Positions 11,637 to 23,924 of a DNA stretch of 64,000 bases are shown here, piece after piece. The stretch is from Armillaria gallica (Eukaryota; Basidiomycota; Agaricomycetes; Agaricales; Physalacriaceae). Location: positions 744,001-808,000 of the forward strand of contig JBANDB010000005.1 in assembly GCA_037576215.1 (NCBI GenBank), given 5' to 3'. Made by a program: the position numbers and the translations under genes. The notes below the pieces were generated by a model that did not search any database, had not been told where the DNA came from, and saw only the letters and a program-made list of their open reading frames with translations. Numbering within the stretch: position 1 is the stretch's first letter; every line of letters starts with the position of its first letter.

Positions 11637-12921
11637 ATTCTAGATAAAGGCTCGGAACATGTCCTATCTTGTCATATATATTCATTTTCCAGTTGTGATC
11701 GAGGAGTCCTTATGAAACTCCAGGGAATAACGAGTGGGTCAGTGCATTTACACTGAGTGTCTCCGTTTGCATTGATGAGATGCGCAGTAGCGCGATACAG
11801 AATAGCTTAGAACTACTCGAAGATTATTAGCCAACATCAAATCATGATGGTGAGCGTGAGATGTACTCAATAACTCACATTTCGTCTTGCATATGCATCG
11901 AGGCAGTGTCGTAGCGGTGTAAATGTCAATCCAGGTCCTCCATTCTGTCAAGTTATCGTCAATTGACGCACGTCGCAGGGTACTAGCAAACATCTTCAAG
12001 CTCGCCGGCTTCTTCGGAAAGCCCTGCTCTGCATAGGCGGGTCCTATCCTTCCAACTCTCAGCGAGTCGAAGGAGAGTCGATATGAGAATGATGCTGCTC
12101 TCTGCCCTCTGGTCCTTTTCGCAGGTCTCTGTTCACTTGCCAATTGATTGACAAACAGCCGCTCTTTGGTGAAGGACTGACCCAAACCCAACGCACAAGG
12201 GGCCAAATTTTATCGTCAAAATAATTCCCCGTCTATATGCCTACCAGGTATGATCATCGGGCACTCATCCGCTAGCGATATGGTATGATTTCTGCAATTT
12301 GAGGTGTGGACATTACTCCTTCGTAATGTTGGATGGCAAACGTCCGAGTTTGTCAGTGGGATAGAACTCTGCACGGAATGGGACTATTAACACCCTTCGG
12401 GAAGTATAGTATTTCCGACCGAGACGGTGCCGAGGATGGCGGGCAGAGGCATGGATGTATTTGTACTTGGTGAATAGGCGAAAGGCAACGTTCCAAGTTC
12501 TTCCAATCTGTTGAATATCGGTCATCGGTGAGCCAAACTCTTTCTTTTCCCCCGACACAGTACCAATTAATGTCCAGTTCCGTTAGGTCCATAGCTAACT
12601 TGATACTTTTTCGGGTCGTATCAACAAAGGTTGCAAAACAACATGCACACTGCTATTTCTATCCTTCAGTTTTGCTCTATATACACTACTTTGAAAAAAG
12701 GAGAAAGCCGTGTGATGGGGCATCCAGCTACCGTTTTCCATTAAACGTCGAAGTGTTCGATCGGAAGTCCTGGCTCTTTGCGATATAAACTCTGTATATG
12801 ATGCTGGTATCTCACAGAACTCATCTGGCATCTCCTGTTTTGTCCCCACTTTAGGTATGTAAGCTCCTGGTTCATTGGTAACGGCTCAAGAGATGACACC
12901 GTCCCCAGTAGGATCGTCACT

Positions 12922-14307
12922 CTACCCCTTGCGTTGGTCCTTTTCCGTTGTGATGCGCTTAGATGTACACCCTCGCGATCTGCTTCCCTTTCTCCAAAGC
13001 AATCTAACCACAAGCTGTAGCGTTCTCCTGCTCAAAACATCTGCTTTGCTTCCCAGTATTTTCTTGGGGCTTGCTTTTCTTAGCGCATCGCCGGTAGTCC
13101 TACAATACTTCCCTTCACGGTGTTTGTTTGGAGCGACATTCAGCCGAGCTTGCCATGCTGTTACTCCCCTCCAAGCTGATTTTTCGGATGTAAATCCTTC
13201 TCGAACTTGGAGTAATTCATCAAATGTCTACTGAATACACGTAGAAAGGAAGAACAGTTCTGTCTAGAAGATACTTGTAAAACGGTTCCAGCCGTGTGCT
13301 CCTGGCCCCGGTGCATTTCATTGACCCGCATCCTGACAGGGTGTAAATTCAAGGGCCATTGTGTACATATGGTAGTAACTGAACTTACAACAAAGTTCAT
13401 TACCAAGCGTGCGTCCAAGTGGTCCAACCTCGTCGCCAAGTCTCCAAAACGATCGACTAGGTAAGAATGCATCGACGGGAACTAGGCCCGCGTCAGGATA
13501 GAAGAAAAATATTGTGATTACGAGCTTACATTGTCTACAGTGCGTAGTTTGTCTTGGAGAGCCTCAAGCTCCATGCGAGTGTTGGCCAGACTAGTCTCAG
13601 CCAAATCTGATCTCTCGTTTGCGGTGTCGAGAGCTTGTTGAGTATCAGAGAGTTGTCGCTCCATAGAATTAATCTGGAAAGACCAATTCTGAGGATGAAA
13701 TACTATACGTTGAAAGTGATCGGGCTCACACGGTATCGTAAATCATCTGCACCCAGCGTCTCCATTTGATGGGTGACAACACCGCTAAGCTATAAAGCTC
13801 CATGAGGTTGAGGAAGAAAATGAGCTCAGCAACAAACCTGATTACCGAGGCCATTTGTTAGAACATTTATGGCACCCTGGTGCTAGATGTTGACCGTGAT
13901 ACGTATGGCCAGACAACAACGAAATAGAAACACCTACCTTGGCCTCAGTGATGGCCATCGCGTGAAGATGGTCCTGTTTCAAAGCTTGTATTTCCCGTTG
14001 ATGCTTGAAAGAGATAAGGCTTAGCAAAGATCCGCAAAGACCATCCAATACCTCGTACCTTAACTTGAAGTTCCCTTTCTTCTTTCAGAAGTTGGACAAT
14101 GCGGTCACGGAGAGCTTGGACGTCCTTCTCCAAATTGATAATGCGAGTCTGCAAGAAGCGACGGTCATCAGATAGTAATATAACAAAACCCGATCAGAGT
14201 ACCTTTGATGTGTGGCTGTCACCCTCTTCAATGGGAGCTTCCCTTTTTGCTGTATTCACGGGCGTAGCAGGGGCGTCGACAACATCCAGAGTAGACTGAG
14301 GCAGCAT
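12922..14307 (-). CDS. Coiled-coil protein, nine phase-0 exons (intact copy)
   Basis: Nine exons (14203-14307, 14059-14148, 13938-14003, 13838-13882, 13730-13789, 13530-13673, 13389-13481, 13275-13301, 12922-13227) join with every intron in phase 0. They encode about 311 aa ending at TAG. Residues ~36-200 are heptad-rich (EKDVQALRDRIVQLLKEERE; LANTRMELEALQDKLR), predicting a long coiled coil. The C-terminal ~100 residues are basic (ALRKASPKKILGSK) and could bind nucleic acid or a partner, but no named domain is seen. All exon lengths are multiples of three, so exon skipping would not break the frame. Copy C carries the same gene with a nonsense codon and a frameshift, so this is the functional-looking copy. 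Function unknown; a structural or adaptor role is possible. Confidence 0.75.
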
Positions 14308-14386
14308 TGTAGCAGACAGATTGTGTGGAGAAAGGATAGCGGAGGTGTTCGTGGCAGGAATGTGGTGATCCCTTATGGCGAAACGG

Positions 14387-14395
14387 CTTTATATA
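14387..14395 (-). promoter_or_regulatory. TATA box of the coiled-coil gene
   Basis: The minus-strand sequence TATATAAAG lies 80 bp upstream of the ATG at 14307. The same motif at the same distance occurs in copy C (34249-34257), so the promoter was duplicated together with the gene. Confidence 0.55.
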
Positions 14396-14599
14396 TCTGG
14401 GCGGAACAAAGGGAAGAAGTGACGCAGTGAGTGGCGAAAAAGGGTCCCATAACAAAGGCTCGAAGCATACACCGATAGGTAAGCCGACTACAATACATGA
14501 AAATTATATAAGCGCAGTCGGTGAATTTTGGCGTTCACTGTGGTGCGCTGGCAACCAAGGCGGATGGGCGTATACTCGGTAGAAAATTACAGTGCCCAT

Positions 14600-15140
14600 G
14601 GTCACATAAATCTTATCTTATCTGTAATTTGCAATAACCCGATCTGGCATTTACAGCTTTTCCCGTGAGTAGGAGCGTCTTCCTTCGGATCCTCAGACTT
14701 GCCCATTTGATATTCACAGAATTGAGAAAGGGTCCAGAAACACCCATTGCGTTATGTGAAACCACAGGTCCGGCCTGACACTGCAGCTAGGATATAGCTT
14801 CAGTCAAGAATAATGTCACACGAAGTGAAGCTGCAGAAGGGACATGAGGATGTATGTAGGTAGGAAATATAGTACGAAATGTAATCTGAGAACAAACGAT
14901 GAGAAATAAGGGGAGAGAAATCTGCTTCGAGGTATGAGCTAGTCCAGCAGAGGAAGGACCGGCTGTACCGGAAGAGAGGAAGCCGGAAGTTCAGACTTGC
15001 GTAGTGGTGGATATTCGACAACGTCAAGGACAGTGACTTGACCACTACCAGGGACCGGCGCATGCTTCACACACTGAGCAGTGGTATTGTCCCAGGAATG
15101 AGCTGATCATCGGCTATCGGAAAGAAGCGGCAAAAAAGGT
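14600..15140. other. Intergenic stretch, no gene seen
   Basis: Between copy B and R3 I see only short unsupported open frames, the largest 87 codons on the minus strand at 14800-15063. There is no splice pattern, domain or repeat that I can support. Confidence 0.5.
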
Positions 15141-16506
15141 CGGCCATGGGAGTTGGTGGACATCCACGGTTCACAATAACAAATCGGCGTCAAGGGCAAG
15201 GAAAATCTGAATGCGGAAAGAAGGGTGCAGACACTGCAGAAGCGAGTCGCGGGGCGAGTGCTTGAGTGACTTCCGGGGAGGACCCAACCTCCAGTAAAAG
15301 GCTGTCATTCGAAACACCAGAAATAATGGGTGATAACCTGCTAGGTAAGAATCGGAATCAGTACAAGCAATGTCAAGGGAAAATAATAGAGCAACATTTA
15401 GATTAAATGATCCATTATGAGGTCATCTCCGTCAGATGAATCGTAACTGGACATGGACACGTCTCGGCGTAACCTTCATCGAGGATAACCACGCATGCAC
15501 TGGGATGTATTCCTGTTGGCATATCTGAGTCTGAGTTGCCCGGCAAAAGAAGAAGGCATACATCGAAAAAATGTATGTACACTCCCGAGGACCGTGCGAT
15601 GGAAACATCAAGGATAGCGGATGCGATGACAACATGTGGCTACAGTCGAGGAGAATGACATTAGGACTACAAATACAATGGACTGATGAGCCTATTGTAC
15701 GATTTCTGGACAAGTAAGAGCGACGCACGAATTGGGCTTCGCCAATTCCATGAGTATCGACTCAACGGACGAGGACCTTCACAGCGCGACCAAGACGAAG
15801 ACAAATGAGGGGACACCTAGAATATTAAATATTATCAGAACGACCATTCGTCTATCCAGGACATAGAAACGCACCATGCCTCTTGGTCCTACTATCCATC
15901 TCCATCCTCGTATACTCCGATATTCACAAATTCACTGCAATGTTGTCGATATGAGCAAAAGCCTATGAGGAGGATAAGGAAGCGACCACTCGCCAGTATC
16001 AAATCCAGCGTCTCGACCCTGTGAGTCGATTCTCCACAAGAAAACTTGACATGATTACCATCCAAGACAAGAGCAGCTGAAGCGAGCGCCCTAGCGCTGA
16101 ATTTCGATGGGTGCCGGTGACAAGAGAAGAAGACCGTGGGAATGTTATCTCTCGGCTACATTTGGTGCCCAAAATCATTAACTCCCCTAAATCTGCGGCT
16201 CAGGGAGATAAGAAATTTGATGCTATATCTGATTACCGCCATCACTTTCTCACGCCTTCTCCCCTTGCCTCACCCACTGTGTCCGTTAAGCGTAGGATTG
16301 TTCCTTGTAACCTCAGCGGCGAGTACGTCTTCAAATTTACATTCAGATATTGTCATCTTACGGTCCACTTAACTACTTGGCATCACCTCCAAACTACATT
16401 TTCCTGGTCAGGGGGGCAGAACCGCCTCCTGTGACCGGCCTTGGCGTTCATGCCTAAACCGGGCTGGTCCATTCGCTGAACCCAAAACAACATCGTACTC
16501 ACAGTT
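15140..16506 (+). repeat. R repeat copy 3 (R3)
   Basis: This forward copy of R has the same 5' variant as R2 and R4 (gcagacactgcagaagcgag, then a purine-rich end and agtaaaaggctgt). It carries a 14-bp deletion of one of the two ttcacaaa units present in the other copies near 15930. The 3' end runs to a tgtactcacagt-like sequence close to 16506, where similarity is lost. Confidence 0.85.
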
Positions 16507-16509
16507 TTG

Positions 16510-17840
16510 AAGTTCTGCGCACTGCGACGCTCCACCTTCCACGCCATCTGTACCATTTAAGCCCGTCAAGCATTGATGGGGAACTTCGTTCAAGTTCACT
16601 TCCAAGGCTCGATTCGGACTTCGGACTGTATCAGGCAAAAATAATTTCCCTCCATAACCACCTAAAGGCTAAGACTAACCCTCGTCATGAAGGAGGACAA
16701 TTAAGATCTGAGCTTCAAGTCCGTAGCAATTCAAATTTGGAGCGATGGAATGATGACGCTTCTGTTTAGGCAGGCACCTTAGCAGATCCGAATCTAAGTC
16801 AAAGACAAGGACTCTGCTTCTTACTTCCATCATGTCGTTGATACCAACGTTGACTCAACAGGACGACGCAATACCATATGCGCTAGGCTTTTTATAAGGA
16901 TCCAGTTCTATGTCCAGAACCGTGGCAACATTGAGTAATACTGGCAGGCGGCGGCCCTATGAACGCAAGGATCCAAATGGTTCTTTTCATCCGTAATCAA
17001 GGCCGACAAGATCGACCATCGCGACGATATTCGTGATGAATAGCACCCATCCGGATCGACAGCAGCGATGATGGGCCATTCGTAGCCTCTATATCCAGCC
17101 CTGTCCCACTCTCCTAGCCCCGAAGTCGTCGCCTGAGTCTTCACTTGGCTCGGCGGAGGATCATCATCTATACGTGTGCCTCCGTGCTTCATCTCGAAGG
17201 GTGATAAGGGATGTGTATCTGTGGCTCTCCCCATCATTTGTTACTACTTTTAATACTGAGCGAGGGTACCTCAAGAGTCTTCCTTATCAGCTATATTTTG
17301 TTCTCTAGCGCCTACAAATTTCTGGATTGCAAAAGACGTGTACGTCGGATGTAGCTGAACTGCAAGGTCATACTCAACGATATCGTGTGACGGACGATAG
17401 TAACACCATACCGGAGAAAGGATCGTTCTGAGTCCTTTGTTGCGCCGCTTTCCCAAAGATGACCAGACCCTGTTTTCTTCTGCTTGTTATACCCTTGCCT
17501 GCGTTTCTGCTGGACGTGCCATTGGTAATGCGAAAAACTAGATAGGTTCGCTTGTTAAGTTGATCGTCATACGATAACACGGAATTAATCATTTCCTTTA
17601 CAAACCTGCATCACAACAAAAAAGGATGCTATCATTAATAGCTGTACGATGAACACTTACTCAGCCTATAGACCTTGTTATTTGTACTGCTGTTCTATGT
17701 TACTCTCGGCATCTGGCAGAAGTTACTAATATTTTGTGCATACTCACTATCCGAGATAAGCCAGAAGTGAGGAATGAGCGGAATGGCTTATCAGAGGATA
17801 ATACGCTGCGGCAGTGGTACATGCTGGTCAAATATTAATG
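16510..17840. other. Gene-poor stretch between R3 and the RING gene
   Basis: Minus-strand open frames occur at 16908-17237 (109 codons, ATG), 17271-17456 and 17374-17592. None shows a recognisable motif, and I could not join them through credible splice sites. They may be remnants of a decayed gene on the minus strand or chance frames. Confidence 0.35.
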
Positions 17841-17848
17841 TTTATCGT

Positions 17849-18969
17849 TTATGGGAAGAGGCGGCACAACTCGGATTGTAACTGTGCCTGATGCACTGCA
17901 TCGATGCCCGTCAACGCAACGACGATGTCATGATGAGTGACAGATACTACCGGCCGTTTGGTGATGCTAGTCCTGCAAGTGGGACAAGTGAACTGTTCGG
18001 CAAACCATTTCACTACGCAGGAGCCACAGAAGCTGTGCCCACAGATAAGCCTATGGAGGCAGTCAGTGGTTGTTTTACCTTGAATTGCCAACTCACAAAG
18101 TTGGCATGATTATTGTCCCCAGACAGATAGAGCAGTCTGTCAATGGGAGAACCTTCTGTTTCAGTAACCCTAGTTGAGAACGATCCTCTTGATATTCCCC
18201 GTGAGTTCGAACAAGCTGCGCTCTTAAGGCCTCGATCTCCTACGTACACCATCATTTAGGAATCCTAAGTGATGTTTATAAATTGAAATAGATGAACATA
18301 CCGCCATGAGATGTCGCTCGGTTGCTAAACGCACTTCAAAGGCGCTTTGACCTTCTTGAATAAGGGCACGAGCCTGGGCTAGGTCGGACTTTAATTGGGT
18401 GTTTTCCTGCCGGTTGGAAAAATTGAGCTGAGAAAGGTCACTAGAGATATGTGGGGCTTACCAACATAAGATTTCGCTCGTTTTCCAATCCCATTCCCAG
18501 GTGTTTCATAGCCCTATCCTTTGCGATACTGCACTCTTCCATATGAAGTTGCAGCTTGGCGGTTTCCTGCCAGACATATATTATGACCTGGTAAAGGTAC
18601 GGACGGAACACTTACCAGGTTGAGATGCGCCTCAGTATCAGCCACTCGCTCACGATACATATCCCTTTCTTTCTTGGCGGTGCTATACAGATGGATGTGG
18701 TGTTGAAGATCCTGAAAGCAGAACGAGTCAATGGATAGCATGATATAGGAATACAAGGGAACTCAACTAGACTGTTTCTTATGGCCTCTGCTTCGTACTG
18801 CTCTGCAAGAGCCTGGAATTTAGCAGCCTAGGCAGTATATCAGCAGGATCATGGCATATTTAGTCACGAGGCCAACCTTGTTCGGACCTTTCGTCATACT
18901 GGGCACAGTCTTCAACCTACCAGTCACTCCGTTAGTAGTCGTCAAATTAGAGTTGGATGCTGGTGGCAT
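17849..18969 (-). CDS. Coiled-coil RING-finger protein (putative E3 ubiquitin ligase)
   Basis: Seven exons (18877-18969, 18768-18827, 18616-18711, 18462-18566, 18302-18406, 18097-18239, 17849-18050) join in frame to 267 aa. The first five introns are phase 0; the last splits a codon inside the RING. Residues ~32-190 are a heptad-rich coiled coil (AAKFQALAEQYEAEA; ENTQLKSDLAQARALIQEG). A C3HC4 RING follows: C-S-I-C, then C-G-H-S-F-C-G-S-C, then C-P-T-C, giving Cx2C-x11-CxHx3Cx2C-x10-Cx2C. RING-HC domains normally bind E2 enzymes and catalyse ubiquitin transfer, and the coiled coil would provide dimerisation or substrate contact. All eight zinc ligands are present and there is no stop. A TATATATA stretch at 19007-19020 lies about 40 bp upstream. 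The substrate cannot be told from sequence. Confidence 0.9.
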
Positions 18970-19006
18970 GACGGTGGAAAACTTGTTTGTGTTGAGTCTC
19001 AAGTCA

Positions 19007-19020
19007 AATATATATAGAGA
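19007..19020 (-). promoter_or_regulatory. Candidate TATA box of the RING gene
   Basis: The minus-strand sequence ctctatatatattt lies 38-51 bp before the ATG at 18969, consistent with a short leader. Confidence 0.45.
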
Positions 19021-19677
19021 GTGATCCACGCAGTGGCAGAGTGGCTCTCCCTATATTGTTGAACAATCGCCATTCAGATCTGTTGTTCAATGTTAGTGTT
19101 CGCCCATTAGTATTACAATAACGGATAATCCGGTCCGCATGCCCACACGTAAAGTATCTTCCGGCCCCGTTTGAATTCCGCAATAACGCAAAATCACCTC
19201 GATCTTTGACACAAGTGGCACTGCGTAGTTCAAGGTAGTAGACCTACCAGGTATTGAAGAGTATGATTGCGGTATTGGAACGCTCGCTATATACTCGGGT
19301 CGAACCGCGGAGACCCCCTGCCTTTGGGCCGGTCGTTTAAACAGCTGAGCAAAATCCCCGTGCGACCGACCATGGTGTAATAATTGAAGGCGAGTGTAAG
19401 TCCTAGCACACCCGCCACTGACGGTATGTGTCCAGTACATATGGTACGCAATGTAGTTATCAAGTTCTTAGTACGTATAGTATCAGGCTCATTCCGTTAT
19501 TTTTGCAGTAGCGGTGCCGCTCTCCTTGATAGCATGCAGTCATACGACGAATCAGAGAATATGATACGATTTTACAACTATGAGAATATTAGCAGGCTTT
19601 CGAAACTACACTACATTATAACATGTCAGAAGGAAGAAATTTCAATGTAGTCTTGCCATCTTGCAATCCCCTATCCC

Positions 19678-22600
19678 TCGCGATCATACTGATCTACAGC
19701 TAATTGATTGGCATTTGGCCAGGTGAAGACATACGTTGGCAGATTGATAGCTTCAACTGGGTGAAGGTCTTGCCTTTGGCTCGGCGTCAACCTTTCCAGC
19801 CAGTCTGTGTCCTAGAAGTTGATGGGCAGGCCCGCTAGTGGTGGGCGTGAACTCTTCGGCGCATGACGATAAGGGAGCCGTAGTCGAATGCGAGTGGCCG
19901 CTCCTCCTCTAGAACGGCCTGACGCCGCTTGATTCACTGTCGCCTGATTGTGGTCGAGCCATTTGAGTAGTCGAACGAGCTCCGAACTACGCCACTCTTT
20001 CCGTCACACAAGCACAACATCCTTTCCTTGAAAGCCATACTGCTGCAAGACACTTTCATCTCCACTCTCATCGGAACTCATGTACACCATGCTGCATGTC
20101 TCGAGGATGTGGAACAAAACAAGGAAGACCTCTTGCCGGTTGCTGTTCATACAAAATCGGAGTCTGTAATCATACAACTGTACCGAATCAGTGGTGTTAT
20201 AGACCAAAAATTGCATGTCTTACCCCTGTACGACGTCGAGATCTACGGCCCACAGTATTGGAGTGTTCGAGTCTACCATTGAGGTATCGTCCAAGGGATT
20301 GTCTGAGAGTGCTAAGACGCTGCATAAAGTGTTCGCCGATGAACTGTGTTTCCTCCACCCACTCCGGGTGTTTCTTCTTCTGAATCGAAATAAAGCCTGC
20401 GACAAATAAATCTTTTAGCGCGAGATTCCATGCATGATTAATGTGCTCCCAGCATGGACGCAAAGGCGATAAGGACGGCAGAGTTGACCGATCACCACTC
20501 TTGTATGCGTCGGCTTGATCGAGTTTCGTATAGCAGCCGCGGGAAACAGCAGAGTGGATATCCTTGTCCATTTTGATCGACAGCAGCAAACTGCGTTGAT
20601 ATGTGCGGATCGCTTTCTGGAAGCATCCAGTCAGAGTAAGATCAGGGGATCAAAAAAAGTCATTACCATTAGTAGAGTCTCGTCGGGATTTCGACTTTGC
20701 TCGGGGCGCTTTGCCTTGTACCGCCCGGAGTCTACGTCGCTCTTCTTTTTCTTCTTTTTCTTCTTCATTTTCCTTGTACGATTTCCCGCGTCGCTGGAGT
20801 CCCCCTCCTCACCGCTGTCCGGGTTTGAGAGATCATCATTTCTCTGAGGGTGGCCCTGACTTGTAGAATTTAGGGGAGTAGCTCCTGGCCGCTTGCTGAC
20901 TCCCCGCTGTGAAAAGACTGATTGGTGTCGGTAGACCCGTGCAAAGAAGGGTGTCCGAAAGGTTGTTGCTGTCCTTCGGAGGATGACCGTGGTTGCTGGT
21001 GAGCAAACACCAATGGAGGTATTGGCTGCCGATATCCAGACGGCTGCTGCTGTGCAAATGTCGGTGTAGGTGGTGCCTGCCGATGTGCAGAAGACTGAGG
21101 TTCCTGATGAGCTTCGAACGATGATGGTACCTGCTGTTGTGTAAACGTCGTCTGATATCCAAATGGTTGCGGTTGCTGATGTGCAAAAGTCGATGGCTGC
21201 TGCGTAAACGTCGGTGGTGGTGGCGGCTGCTGTGCAAACACGGGCAGAGGAGGTGGTGGTGTTGGCTGCTGATGGCCTAACGGCTGCAGCGCAAATGCTG
21301 GTGGAGGTGGTGGCTGCTCCTGCTGACGGAACGCAGTGAATGACGACGAGGGCAGTCCTTGATGCGATTGTCGCGTCTCTGCTGTGCTCGGAGCCGGTTG
21401 AGAGAAACGATTAGTGGTTGAAAAGGGAGTGCCAATCCTTGGGCCCGCTAATTCATCCAGTTGTCTCCCGAATGCTGTTCTTCTGTGCGATTTCGGAACC
21501 TAGGAAAGTATGAGAGTTCAGCCGACTCCTTATGCATCAAGACTTACTCCTTGATGATGGGCTGAAGGGTCCGCCACTGTTTGTGATATTTTAGACGTAA
21601 ATTGTGATTCGGCACCCTGGTGGGCTGTATGTTGCGCAGCACAAACCGCTCGAAGACTCTGCAGTTCCACCAGCGTAGCAGCAGTAGTCTTCTTACTCTC
21701 TTCAAGTTGCTTTTCGTACTGATATCCACGGTCATCAGCAATGAACAACTTTGTAGGGTGTAAAGCCTCACATGAAGCTTGAGTCATCTCATCGCCTCGT
21801 CGATATGAGGCTTGGCAATTTTTACAGCAGTTTTCAAATCAGGCATGCCATTCTACATGATGTCAGCGTGGGTGAAGTAACCATGCGTTGAGGAATAGTC
21901 TCACATCTTGATATTGCCTTAACTTCTCTTGTAGACTGGATCGCTCTGCTTCATATCGAGAGCACTTCGCTTCTTTCAGCGCAACGCTCCTCATGACACA
22001 GAGATAATTATCTATACCTTTTCTTCCATCTGCTTGAGTCTCTCGATGAGGGTATTGGTGTCAGCTTCTGCTTGTTTTCGACATTGTTCGTGTTGTGCCA
22101 TCCAGGCATTGTACTGCTCTGTGGTCGACGCAAGAGATTTCTTAACTTCTTCGAGCTTGAGCTCCTAGACCGGGCATAAGCATTGTCGCGTTTCAAAAGG
22201 TTGATACAAGCACATACATTATCCTTTATTTCACGGTCTTTGTGAGCTATAATTTCATTGCCCTGTTAAGGATATCAGCAGCAATGTTTTATCTAACAGC
22301 GACGGAGGCCTACCTCGGTGACCATTGCATCATATGATTGTCTCGTTTCTGACAATGCAGTTTCTAACTAGGCGACGGTTGAGTACACGGCAAGGACAGT
22401 GAATATGAGGGCAAACCTGCGAGTTCTTCTCTTGCAGATCAGAAATAGTAGTTTGGGACTGCAGATCATTCCGATGAGTGCTGCAGTGATTCATATAAAT
22501 GGTTATCACAGACCTCGAGATTGAATCGGTCGAGACCGTGGACAGGGTGCTCTGAAATCGGATCGTTGCGAGCCACTGTGTTCTAAGTAGGAGTCAGGGT

Positions 22601-23163
22601 TTAATGTGACAATAAAGAAGCATATCCAAACATACGACACTATTGTTGGGAGCAGGGAGTGGTCGATTGGGCGGTGCGATTACCTGTGAAAGTTACCCTG
22701 TTAGACATGCCAAAAGCTGTTGCAAGCATGCATACCGGATCAGAAGTTGAATGGATTGATTCGTCCCGAACACCTTCGTCTCCAGCAGTGGACGACATCA
22801 TATCTGAGTCGTGCTGATGCAAACAATTATGACTATACCATTACGCGAAGCGCAACACATACCCGGTCCTGGATTGCACATGCCATCAGTGTCTGCAAAG
22901 TGTATTAGATTGTATCTTCCGAGAGGACAATATGCTACCTCAATGATTTCATTCTCATCTGGTGAGAACTGGATCTCATCACTCGTTCCTGCATTTGGTT
23001 GATCGTCATGGAAACCCTGGATCCAGCTCCCGGGAGGTCGCTGTTCGAGACCGTTGTCGAATCGTTCAAGGTAAGAATCGGCTGTCGGCACAGCAGCGGC
23101 GCCAGTGTTGGATTGACCGTCTCCAAAATCTGATTCAATGGAGCCCAGTCCGGAGTTGTCCAT
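19678..23163 (-). pseudogene. Large coiled-coil, Gln/Pro-rich gene with broken conserved C-terminal domain
   Basis: The start is ATG at 23163 (MDNSGLGSIESDFGDG), and exon 1 is 22939-23163. Many short phase-0 exons follow, encoding coiled coil (LETALSETRQSYDAMVTE; LIERLKQMEEK; YEKQLEESKKTTAATLVELQ). Then comes a Gln/Pro-rich stretch (~20870-21480), an acidic-then-poly-Lys linker (~20690-20860) and a C-terminal domain. That domain includes DLFVAGFI, HPEWVEETQFIGEHFMQRL, a YMSSDESGDES motif and DTDWLERLTPSQRQDL. From memory, domains with an MSSDES motif are widespread in Agaricomycete hypothetical proteins; their function is unknown to me. Two nonsense codons interrupt the domain: TGA at 20004-20006 and TAG at 19812-19814. 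I also could not find a frame-keeping acceptor for one exon near 21990. I therefore call it a pseudogene. The N-terminal half might still be expressed. Confidence 0.6.
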
Positions 23164-23924
23164 GTAGAATGGCTGCGAAAGTGTATGTCAAAGGAAGCGG
23201 GAAACGTCTGAGTTAAGATTAGGGTTGAGGAAGATGGGTGCGCAAGGCTGGAAGCTGGGGAGGTGGGGGTCGAAGATAGGTGAAGAAAGGTAAAAGAATG
23301 CAGCTGAGTGGCTGATCATGCCTAAAAAAGTAGCACAAAGGTGCGAAGGTGGAGGCCCTTCGGTAAATCACCTATGACACTGAACAAAGGGAAAATATCC
23401 TGTTTCGGGAATTTCGCACACTACGGCTTCATCGCGTTCTGTTGCGCTCGGGAGAAAGAGACGGCTTCTGGTGGACCAAACGGTCGTCTGTGCCGCGTAA
23501 CAAGGCGACGACGGCGCTCAAAGGCTGAAAAATGTACTGAGCACCTAAAAAGTGTGCGTAGGATTCGGAATGTTCCGTTGCCGGACCACAGTAATGGTCT
23601 GCCGAGAGGAAGTTAGTCAAAAATAGGCGCATGCATCACAACATGAAAACGTGTGATCAACAGGTAACACTGCACGGTTGTGTAAATCATGTATGATTTG
23701 AAATGTTACAGAAGGTGCACTGCGAAGAGGGGGTGACCTAGCTATGAGGTGCTGCAATGCACAAGATCATTCCATTCGCTCATGCTCCCAACACGTTCCA
23801 CCACCACCGACACAGCGTGTGGGGAAAGGATAACTGCACGGGCAGTGTGACTAACATAGTGGAAAGAGCGCACAGTTTAAAGCTTGTACCAGAGAGGAAG
23901 CTGTCCAGTTCCGGCTGAATTGAG

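Larger units (their letters stand above)
11876..14575 (+). repeat. Segmental duplication copy B
   Basis: Positions 11876-12925 match 2545-3567 of copy A. The whole segment matches copy C (34040-36740) in inverted orientation. It contains the intact coiled-coil gene on the minus strand and its promoter. The outer end near 14575 is diverged (shared caaggcggatgggcgtatac-like sequence), whereas the gene body is very similar to copy C. Confidence 0.85.
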
